This document shows, in pieces, positions 41,601 to 52,900 of a stretch of 64,000 bases of DNA (position 1 is its first letter; every line of letters begins with the position of its first letter). The DNA comes from Carposina sasakii (Eukaryota; Arthropoda; Insecta; Lepidoptera; Carposinidae). The position numbers and the translations under genes are program-made. The DNA lies in assembly GCA_014607495.2 (NCBI GenBank), contig CP053163.1, forward strand, positions 9,962,716 to 10,026,715, in the 5' to 3' direction. The notes under the pieces were generated by a model. That model was given only the letters and a program-made list of their open reading frames with translations. It did no database searches and was not told the DNA's origin.

Positions 41601-43918
41601 AATAATACTATTTACATTAAATGTACACGAACCTAAAACATTTTTAATATATTTTTTATCATCTTTCATTCTTACTATATACATGCTCCCATTAAATAAC
41701 TTACAAATAAACATTATAAATATTAAAAACGGATGCTTTAGTGAGGCAACATTTTAATAATAATATAATAATAATAATACCTAGACGCCTCGAGAGGTCG
41801 TGCCGCCAACAGTCCTGCAAGGCGTGTTATATAACATTATGCCACACAAATATCTAGTTATGTATACGATTTAGATTTCGAAATCGACGTATATTTTAAG
41901 TCCAGTCTTGTTCGATATAGTGAATGTAGAAATCTGTGTAAGATACAATAATGGCTAGAAACGAAAACCTAAAAGCGTCTATCATAACTGCGAATACTGT
42001 AAATTATAAATTAAACCAAAACACTATTGCTAGTTATAATAGGCACACGGATGCGGTTTTCGTACAAACTACAGTGGCCGTAACGATAGGAACAAGAACC
42101 GCTAACGCGTTCTAAATCTACCTTTCCAGCTACTTAAAAACAAACCGTTAATCGTACAAGTCACATAACAATTTGTATAATATCATAAGACTGTTACGAA
42201 CGTATATAATTTATACGAAAACGCACAGAAACGCGTTCGAAATTAGACAAAATGACACTATGTAATGTAAACATATAATATTCATAGTGGCATTTGTACA
42301 TTAACAATATATTGCGTGTACGCTGTTAATGGAGTTGACTTAGGTACTGAAGGAACACGGTGTCCATACGACTATGTTACGACTAGCTTCGTCTTGTACG
42401 TACGAACCTCGCGGCGTCCCGCGTTGCGTCAATCAACTGTGTCGTCATATCAATTGCAATGGTTTTAATAATAACCCTGTTTACAAACCTACGCAACGTT
42501 GCAGCGCAACATGACTTGCAACACACGTTGCTCAGTTGTTGTCGACTATAAGATGTGTGTTCTTTGTTATTCTATTTTGTTTTTATTTTTATCTATTGTG
42601 TCGAGAACAACGGTCTTTGATAATAGCCGATATATCATATCACCCATGCGAATACGCGTTATAGACCCTAGGTTCGAATCCCTGTAGATACAAAGATTGG
42701 TATTATGATGTATATCGATATTTGTTTCAGACTCATGGATGTTTTTGTAATAATCTATGTATTTATATACCCACGACACAGGATCTTTGTCCTATAGATT
42801 ATTGATATCGAAGTATGTGTTGCAACAGTCGCGTAGATTAGCGAACCTAGCAACGTTGCAACGCAACAAGACTCTGTAGCTATGTATATCTACAAGCCCA
42901 TTACAGTGATATGACGTCACAAGACAGCGGTGTATCGGAAGCGAACGCCATTTTCCGAGGCTCTTAACCTATATCTTATATAAGTACATTTATTCTAGAT
43001 TCGTAGGGTTATCAGTCGCATATCACAGCCGGTTGTACAACATTAATGTAACATTATAACACGTGGCTCTCATCGAGGTCCCAATGGATAACACGCTGGC
43101 TCTGCAGCCACAATACTAACGCGACCGATTCTATACTACAGGAACGTTTATGGGGACTACCCTTTTGCATTTTTTATGTTAAAAAGTAAAAGCGATACAT
43201 TAGCCATCAATTTTGAATAGAGTCATACTCAAGCACACTTGATGACTTTTTCCTACAAAGATTTCTTACTTAACATTTGACGAGAAATGTTAGTAACTCG
43301 TAGCCAAATCGTATGCTCGTGCGAATTGACAAAATTTTATAAAACTAGTTAAAATAAATAGACTACACTAGGAATTTGGACGTTAGATGGCAGCAGTGGC
43401 AGCACGCAACGTGTTAGATTTGGCATAAGCTAACAACTACACGATCGATACCCGAGACCTTGGCCTCGGCTAGATCCGTGCCAACTCGTGCAAGTAGAAA
43501 GTATAATAAGTTTGGTACAGTTGACCCGTCAGCAATAAAACCGCGATAGAGGGCGTCGCTCACCAGACTGTCCGGTGACGCAGTTTGACGCACGGCCGCG
43601 TGTGGCCACTTCGAGAGTCGGCCACGGCCTGGCGGAGTAGGGAGCGGCCACGTCCAGGCATCACCGAGTGCGGCTAGGCTCGGCCGACAGCGGTCACGGC
43701 CACAATCTCGATCCAGGACGCGGCCGAGCCGACCTCGCCCTAGCGCGGCCGGGCCCTGCCAGACATGGTCAAAGAGCGGTCAGTCTAGGCCAAAGGCAGC
43801 GATGCGGTCAGGCGCCGCCAGACGTGGACAAGCCGGGCAAGCCTGGCCACAAGTAGCGGCCAAGAGCACCGCACCATCACCACAGCACCGCCCGACCGCG
43901 GTCAGTCGCCGCGCGGCC
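38651..43918 (-). other. Gld2: Region downstream of Gld2; probable long 3' UTR, extent unknown
   Basis: AT-rich with no coding region seen. Minus-strand AATAAA is at 39138-39143 among other possible signals. Minus-strand UGUAAAUA words (+ strand TATTTACA) lie at 39140, 39287, 39421, 41154 and 41609. T-rich tract 40460-40560, C-run 41450-41462. The GC-rich block 43560-43810 is next to the stop codon. Confidence 0.4.
42644..42790 (+). repeat. tRNA-derived SINE, diverged copy
   Basis: GGTTCGAATCCCTG matches an RNA polymerase III B box, followed by CGATATTTGTTTCAGACTCA and TGGATGTTT. The body is shared with 45590-45733 and is typical of a widespread lepidopteran SINE. Confidence 0.6.
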
Positions 43919-46900
43919 TCACCGCGGCGCGGGCCAGGCGGCGTGCAGACGCAGGCCGGCGGCGGCGCGCGCGGCGGCCTGGCGGAAGGCGCCCAGCACG
44001 CGCGCGAACGTGTCCGGGTCGTACACGGAGCGCGCCGTATTCGACAGGTCGAACGGCTCTGCGGGGCAAACACGCAATTGTTACACATCTTGCAAAAAGT
44101 AACCCAACTTGTACATCTCAACTATACCCTCAAAATTGGTCAGAAGTGACACCATGTGGTTCTATCGGCCCTTGGTGCTCTGCCTACCCCGTAAGGGATA
44201 AAGGCGTGGTTATATGTATCTATGTATGTATGCAAAAAGTGATCGCTAGCAATGGGAGAAGGTATCAGGTGGCAGGCTATTGCCTAATTTGCAGTAGTAA
44301 ATCCCAGACAATGCGACAGCGAAAATTGAGCAAGTAAGCTGATCGTGCTGATCTCGAGCTTTCCTAGAAAACATCATAAATCTATAAACTGCAAGATCCT
44401 CAATCCTCCCACACTCACCCTCGACACACAGCAGTTTCCACGTGGCGGGTTCGTTCCGTGCGGCGCGACATTCGGAGATGGGTACACGCGCCCCAAGTCG
44501 CACCGAAACCGCCATCGTCTCGTAACTGAGGATATTAAGCACTTTGTTAACACTAATTGTTTTGTGCTTGCTGCGCTCGCGCTCGCGATCTGACTCTTGC
44601 ATATTTTACTCAAAAGAACGAAAACTTGATCAATTATGTTGAGTTTCATATTTTATTCAAAACAACAAAAACTTAACCAATTAAGTTGAGTTCCATTATC
44701 AATTTTTTTTTTACAATCACAAACATTATAAAAAGGTAAAAGATGATTGTTTGTATACAGCGAATAGGCTCCAAAACTACTGAAGATTTGAGAAACTCTT
44801 TCATCATAAGAATCCTATTTTAACCCTGAAAAACAGTCTAAATTTCAGCAGATTTTTTTCTTGTATTGGCCACATACGTTAATAACTTTCATATTTAAAA
44901 ATTCCAAGTACTAAAGTTTCGGGGTCCTATATACAGCAGCCGTGAAGAATGAAGAACTAATGACAGTACCATAAAGCCAGCCATGTTATAAGGGCAAAAA
45001 GACAATGACACTCTACTATTACATTACGAGTATGTATAACATCTGTTCCTCAACACATTAGATGTACTCACGGGAAGTGCGCGTAGTACCGCAACAGCGC
45101 CAGGAACAGTTCGGCGAGCGTGCTGCGGTTGGCAGCGCGGGGCCGCGCCTCCCACGCGCCCGCCGCCGCCGCGGCTGGCAGCACAGGCGGGGACGTGCCG
45201 CCTTAAATCATGTGCATAGTATTATAGACTCCGCCCCCTTATCACCTAACTAGTAAAAGCAAAGCGATAGCGAAAATTGTACAAAATTCGCTGATTGCTT
45301 GTCAAATTCCTATTACGTAAAATGAATTTTGACATTTCGACGCGAATATTGTACAATTGTCGCTATCGCATTGCTTCAGCTCTGCTACTGCAAATTAGGT
45401 AATCATGGAGCCGTTTCATAGTTATTGCCATGCCTGATTTCGGAACTAACATTTTTTTGTGGTCACAGAAAATGTGGTCATACACATTGTAAGCAGCGCT
45501 ATCATCCAGCGGAAGTATACGGTGAAACACACAATAGTAGTAGATCTTTACATACTTTGACATATGTATACACACGACTGTGTTTTGGTATAGTTAGTGG
45601 TCAGGTAGTGGCCCTGCCTGCGACGCCATAGGTCCTGGGTGCGAATTCCGGCAGGTGCAAACATTAATGCGACCGATATCAATATTTGTTTCCCAGTTAT
45701 GGATGTTTCTATACTTTTCTATGTATTATATCTCCTTCAGCCTATTGCAGTCCACTGCTGGACGTAGGCCTCCCCCAGAGCACGCCATAAGGCTACTGCC
45801 ACGGGGGGTTTGCCCATAGTCACCACGCTGGGCAGGCGGGTTCATGGCCGCAGTATGATTTTTGGACTATGTTGTCAGCACGGGAGGCGCTGCTGCCCAC
45901 CTCCCGACAACCCTTAATCGCCTCGTACGATAATCACGGGTAGGCATGGGGTAGTACAAACTCTACTCTGCCGGCATCATGCGGCCGTTGCTTAATTCCT
46001 ACGACACGAGACCTTAGAAATCTTAGTGTGCGACTAGAACTAGTGTCAAGTTGCTAGCTCAACGCCCCTGAATTCGAGCACGGGAGGAAATGTAGATGCT
46101 GTATTTACAGTGAAGCCCCTCATCAGAACAGGCTATTTAAATATTTTGTGTATGACCATGAGTGTGAGCGAGTAGGAAGACAGCGTGCGCTGGCGCGCGT
46201 CGTTGATGTTGTGCGAGCGAGACAGATGTACTCACACTGCAGGAAGTGTATGACCATGAGTGTGAGCGAGTAGGAAGACAGCGTGCGCTGGCGCGCGTCG
46301 TTGATGTTGTGCGAGCGAGACATATGTACTTACACTGCAGGAAGTGTATGACCATGAGTGTGAGCGAGTAGGAAGACAGCGTGCGCTGGCGCGCGTCGTT
46401 AATGTTGTGCGAGCGAGACATATGTACTTACACTGCAGGAAGTGTATGACCATGAGTGTGAGCGAGTAGGAAGACAGCGTGCGTTGGCGCGCGTCGTTGA
46501 AGTTGTGCGAGCGAGACAGATGTACTCACACTGCAGGAAGTGTATGACCATGAGTGTGAGCGAGTAGGAAGACAGCGTGCGTTGGCGCGCGTCGTTGAAG
46601 TTGTGCGAGCGAGACAGATGTACTCACACTGCAGGAAGTGTATGACCATGAGTGTGAGCGAGTAGGAAGACAGCGTGCGCTGGCGCGCGTCGTTGATGTT
46701 GTGCGAGCGAGACAGATGTACTCACACTGCAGGAAGTGTATGACCATGAGTGTGAGCGAGTAGGAAGACAGCGTGCGCTGGCGCGCATCGTTGATGTTGT
46801 GCGAGCGAGACATATGTACTTACACTGCAGGAAGTGTATGACCATGAGTGTGAGCGAGTAGGAAGACAGCGTGCGCTGGCGCGCGTCGTTGATGTTGTGC

Positions 46901-49900
46901 GAGCGAGACATATGTACTTACACTGCAGGAAGTGTATGACCATGAGTGTGAGCGAGTAGGAAGACAGCGTGCGCTGGCGCGCATCGTTGATGTTGTGCGC
47001 CTGCGCCCACAGTTTGGTCACCACCACCAGAGGCCGCACGCGCCAGTCCACTGCGGAAATACTGAGGTAAGTGTACTGTCTTTCTCATCATCTTTTAACA
47101 TTATCAGCCATGAAATTGAGAAGTCCACTGCTGAATATAGGCCTCCCCCAACAATCTCCATTCCGACCGGTCGGAAGCAGCCTGCATCCAACCGACCCCC
47201 GCGACCTTGGCTAGGTCGTCCGTCCATCTCGCGGGTGAGTTTCCCACGCTGCGTTTGCCGATACGTGGTATCCACTCTAGAACCATTCGGCTTCATCGGC
47301 CATCGTTTCTTCAAGCTAGGTGATCCTGAGAGTCACATTCTAGCATAGCAGGTTCAGGGTGTTATCTAAGTCTAAGAGAATCTCTTGTGGCAAGATCAAG
47401 CATTGCGGCGTGCCCTGGGCATAGAGGAATAAGATGTCATAGAGTGCTAATGTCATACTAACTGTTTCGATGCACCATTAGACTTTCGTGCCTTACAATT
47501 CCAGTCATTCACACTTAGATTCTATTAGTGTAATATACTACATTACTAATGTATTGTAACGTATAGTAATGCAATCGAAGTGTCAAGGACTGGAATTGTA
47601 AGGCACCAAAAAGTCTAATGGTGCATCAAAACTGTTAGTATGACATTAGCACTCTATGTCTACATCTTTCTCTATGCCCTGGGGAAGGCTTACGTCCAGC
47701 AGTGGACTACAAAAGGCTGATGTGATGGTGATATTACATACATACATAAAAATCACGACTTATTCCCGGAGGGGTAGGCAGAGATCACGGATCTCCACTT
47801 GCTACGATCCTTACACACCTCTTTCGCTTCATCTACTTTCATGATATAAGAGTGGTTGGAAGGATGCGAAGAGGAAGACCTCGGGAATTTTACCGATCAA
47901 ATTGGTGAAATTCTAGAGAAAGTTCTGGTCAAGAGTACCCTAAACCGACGAAAGTGTATGTAGAATATCATGAAAGTAGATGATGATGATATTAGTTACT
48001 ACAATATAGAACATTAAGACTTACTTCTAGAGAAGCAATGCAGTAGATTGGTGTTTCTGATGCCGACTACATTGTTACAGTTGAGGTCAACTTGCAGGCC
48101 GTTGCGGACGTCCCTGAACTTCAGGATTGGCACCTTGGCCTGGATTAGTTCTGCACCTGTAACGAAATACGATATTTATGTATTTGGAAAAGTTATTTCT
48201 AATAATAATACATACATACATATAATCATGCCTAGGCAGAGCACCAAGGGCCACATGGTGCCACTTCTGACACATTTTGAGGGTATAGTTGAGATGTACA
48301 AGTTTTGTTTTGTTTATAATATAAATATAACACGGTATGCAGAGGTCGTGGGTTCTGTTCAGAGGTAATGTAGCTGAGGTGCAGCATGTGTAGTGTCACT
48401 GACCAGGGTCGAAGCTGCGGATGTAGGTGAGAATGTAGCTGAGGTGCAGCATGTGTAGTGTCACTGACCAGGGTCGAAGCTGCGGATGTAGGTGAGAATG
48501 TAGCTGAGGTGCAGCATGTGTAGTGTCACTGACCAGGGTCGAAGCTGCGGATGTAGGTGAGAATGTAGCTGAGGTGCAGCATGTGTAGTGTCACTGACCA
48601 GGGTCGAAGCTGCGGATGTAGGTGAGGATGTAGCTGAGGTGCAGCATGTGTAGTGTCACTGACCAGGGTCGAAGCTGCGGATGTAGGTGAGAATGTAGCT
48701 GAGGTGCAGCATGTGTAGTGTCACTGACCAGGGTCGAAGCTGCGGATGTAGGTGAGGATGTAGCTGAGGTGCAGCATGTGTAGTGTCACTGACCAGGGTC
48801 GAAGCTGCGGATGTAGGTGAGAATGTAGCTGAGGTGCAGCATGTGTAGTGTCACTGACCAGGGTCGAAGCTGCGGATGTAGGTGAGGATGTAGCTGAGGT
48901 GCAGCATGTGTAGTGTCACTGACCAGGGTCGAAGCTGCGGATGTAGGTGAGGATGTAGCTGAGGTGCAGCATGTGTAGTGTCACTGACCAGGGTCGAAGC
49001 TGCGGATGTAGGTGAGGATGTAGCTGAGGTGCAGCATGTGTAGTGTCACTGACCAGGGTCGAAGCTGCGGATGTAGGTGAGGATGTAGCTGAGGTGCAGC
49101 ATGTGTAGTGTCACTGACCAGGGTCGAAGCTGCGGATGTAGGTGAGAATGTAGCTGAGGTGCAGCATGTGTAGTGTCACTGACCAGGGTCGAAGCTGCGG
49201 ATGTAGGTGAGGATGTAGCTGAGGTGCAGCATGTGTAGTGTCACTGACCAGGGTCGAAGCTGCGGATGTAGGTGAGGATGTAGCTGAGGTGCAGCATGTG
49301 TAGTGTCACTGACCAGGGTCGAAGCTGCGGATGTAGGTGAGGATGTAGCTGAGGTGCAGCATGTGTAGTGTCACTGACCAGGGTCGAAGCTGCGGATGTA
49401 GGTGAGGATGTAGCTGAGGTGCAGCATGTGTAGTGTCACTGACCAGGGTCGAAGCTGCGGATGTAGGTGAGGATGTAGCTGAGGTGCAGCATGTGTAGTG
49501 TCACTGACCAGGGTCGAAGCTGCGGATGTAGGTGAGAATGTAGCTGAGGTGCAGCATGTGTAGTGTCACTGACCAGGGTCGAAGCTGCGGATGTAGGTGA
49601 GAATGTAGCTGAGGTGCAGCATGTGTAGTGTCACTGACCAGGGTCGAAGCTGCGGATGTAGGTGAGGATGTAGCTGAGGTGCAGCATGTGTAGTGTCACT
49701 GACCAGGGTCGAAGCTGCGGATGTAGGTGAGGATGTAGCTGAGGTGCAGCATGTGTAGTGTCACTGACCAGGGTCGAAGCTGCGGATGTAGGTGAGGATG
49801 TAGCTGAGGTGCAGCATGTGTAGTGTCACTGACCAGGGTCGAAGCTGCGGATGTAGGTGAGGATGTAGCTGAGGTGCAGCATGTGTAGTGTCACTGACCA

Positions 49901-52900
49901 GGGTCGAAGCTGCGGATGTAGGTGAGGATGTAGCTGAGGTGCAGCATGTGTAGTGTCACTGACCAGGGTCGAAGCTGCGGATGTAGGTGAGGATGTAGCT
50001 GAGGTGCAGCATGTGTAGTGTCACTGACCAGGGTCGAAGCTGCGGATGTAGGTGAGGATGTAGCTGAGGTGCAGCATGTGTAGTGTCACTGACCAGGGTC
50101 GAAGCTGCGGATGTAGGTGAGGATGTAGCTGAGGTGCAGCATGTGTAGTGTCACTGACCAGGGTCGAAGCTGCGGATGTAGGTGAGGATGTAGCTGAGGT
50201 GCAGCATGTGTAGTGTCACTGACCAGGGTCGAAGCTGCGGATGTAGGTGAGGATGTAGCTGAGGTGCAGCATGTGTAGTGTCACTGACCAGGGTCGAAGC
50301 TGCGGATGTAGGTGAGAATGTAGCTGAGGTGCAGCATGTGTAGTGTCACTGACCAGGGTCGAAGCTGCGGATGTAGGTGAGGATGTAGCTGAGGTGCAGC
50401 ATGTGTAGTGTCACTGACCAGGGTCGAAGCTGCGGATGTAGGTGAGGATGTAGCTGAGGTGCAGCATGTGTAGTGTCACTGACCAGGGTCGAAGCTGCGG
50501 ATGTAGGTGAGGATGTAGCTGAGGTGCAGCATGTGTAGTGTCACTGACCAGGGTCGAAGCTGCGGATGTAGGTGAGGATGTAGCTGAGGTGCAGCATGTG
50601 TAGTGTCACTGACCAGGGTCGAAGCTGCGGATGTAGGTGAGGATGTAGCTGAGGTGCAGCATGTGTAGTGTCACTGACCAGGGTCGAAGCTGCGGATGTA
50701 GGTGAGAATGTAGCTGAGGTGCAGCATGTGTAGTGTCACTGACCAGGGTCGAAGCTGCGGATGTAGGTGAGAAGCTGAGGTGCAGCATGTGTAGTGTCAC
50801 TGACCAGGGTCGAAGCTGCGGATGTAGGTGAGGATGTAGCTGAGGTGCAGCATGTGTAGTGTCACTGACCAGGGTCGAAGCTGCGGATGTAGGTGAGGAT
50901 GTAGCTGAGGTGCAGCATGTGTAGTGTCACTGACCAGGGTCGAAGCTGCGGATGTAGGTGAGGATGTAGCTGAGGTGCAGCATGTGTAGTGTCACTGACC
51001 AGGGTCGAAGCTGCGGATGTAGGTGAGGATGTAGCTGAGGTGCAGCATGTGTAGTGTCACTGACCAGGGTCGAAGCTGCGGATGTAGGTGAGGATGTAGC
51101 TGAGGTGCAGCATGTGTAGTGTCACTGACCAGGGTCGAAGCTGCGGATGTAGGTGAGGATGTAGCTGAGGTGCAGCATGTGTAGTGTCACTGACCAGGGT
51201 CGAAGCTGCGGATGTAGGTGAGGATGTAGCTGAGGTGCAGCATGTGTAGTGTCACTGACCAGGGTCGAAGCTGCGGATGTAGGTGAGGATGTAGCTGAGG
51301 TGCAGCATGTGTAGTGTCACTGACCAGGGTCGAAGCTGCGGATGTAGGTGAGGATGTAGCTGAGGTGCAGCATGTGTAGTGTCACTGACCAGGGTCGAAG
51401 CTGCGGATGTAGGTGAGGATGTAGCTGAGGTGCAGCATGTGTAGTGTCACTGACCAGGGTCGAAGCTGCGGATGTAGGTGAGGAAAGCTGAGGTGCAGGG
51501 TCGAAGCTGCGGATGTAGGTGTCAGGTGCTGATATGCCAGGGTCGAAGCTGCGGATGTAGGTGAGGATGTAGCTGAGGTGCAGCATGTGTAGTGTCACTG
51601 ACCAGGGTCGAAGCTGCGGATGTAGGTGAGGATGTAGCTGAGGTGCAGCATGTGTAGTGTCACTGACCAGGGTCGAAGCTGCGGATGTAGGTGAGGATGT
51701 AGCTGAGGTGCAGCATGTGTAGTGTCACTGACCAGGGTCGAAGCTGCGGATGTAGGTGAGGATGTAGCTGAGGTGCAGCATGTGTAGTGTCACTGACCAG
51801 GGTCGAAGCTGCGGATGTAGGTGAGGATGTAGCTGAGGTGCAGCATGTGTAGTGTCACTGACCAGGGTCGAAGCTGCGGATGTAGGTGAGGATGTAGCTG
51901 AGGTGCAGCATGTGTAGTGTCACTGACCAGGGTCGAAGCTGCGGATGTAGGTGAGGATGTAGCTGAGGTGCAGCATGTGTAGTGTCACTGACCAGGGTCG
52001 AAGCTGCGGATGTAGGTGAGGATGTAGCTGAGGTGCAGCATGTGTAGTGTCACTGACCAGGGTCGAAGCTGCGGATGTAGGTGAGGATGTAGCTGAGGTG
52101 CAGCATGTGTAGTGTCACTGACCAGGGTCGAAGCTGCGGATGTAGGTGAGGATGTAGCTGAGGTGCAGCATGTGTAGTGTCACTGACCAGGGTCGAAGCT
52201 GCGGATGTAGGTGAGGATGTAGCTGAGGTGCAGCAGCGCATGCGCACGCGGCTCGGCGGCGTCGGGCGCGGGCACGAACAGACACAGGTCCATGTCCGAC
52301 TGCTCCAGCCCGAACCCAGACATGGTCGAGCCCACCACGTAGAGGCCGTAGCGCGGGAACAGCGACTGCGGCGAAAGGGTTCATGTGTTATGATAATGTT
52401 ACTGTCGAGGCTAGCACGGCTTGCACTAACAAAGATGAAGCAGCAAAAATTGAGACTGCATTCCTTCGGTTTTACTAGTGCAAGTTACATAATAGCCCTG
52501 TATATTTAAAGTGGTTCAAATGCTATACACATAATATGGTGATTGGAGAGAATTGACTAAACTCACATTCTCAATTTTCTGCTGTAACACATTACTTCAG
52601 CTGTTACATAGCCCTGCAGATTGTTCAAGTAGTTGAAATGCTATTGACCATAACATAACATAAACAAGATTTGACTTAACAATTTTTAACAGCCATTTGT
52701 TTCACATTGGTCATAAATTAAAAAAATAACATAAATTAGTAAAGAAATCAACAGTACATGACATGGCTATATGCCTAAAATCTAAAATGGACTATTAAGA
52801 ATCCTATAGGAAATCCCACAGCCACGTTTAACAAAGCGGAGACATATGTAAAAATACTTCATCTGACTGAGATTTTGACATCCTTACCTTAATAGTGATA

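Noticed and set aside
43668..44149. GC-rich open frames near the Gld2 stop on both strands
   Set aside because: They overlap the last Gld2 exon and its GC-rich 3' flank; no independent protein motif is seen.
48369..52234. Regular 65-bp direct repeats resembling a CRISPR array
   Set aside because: There are no variable spacers between repeats, the units are contiguous, and the setting is an animal intron.
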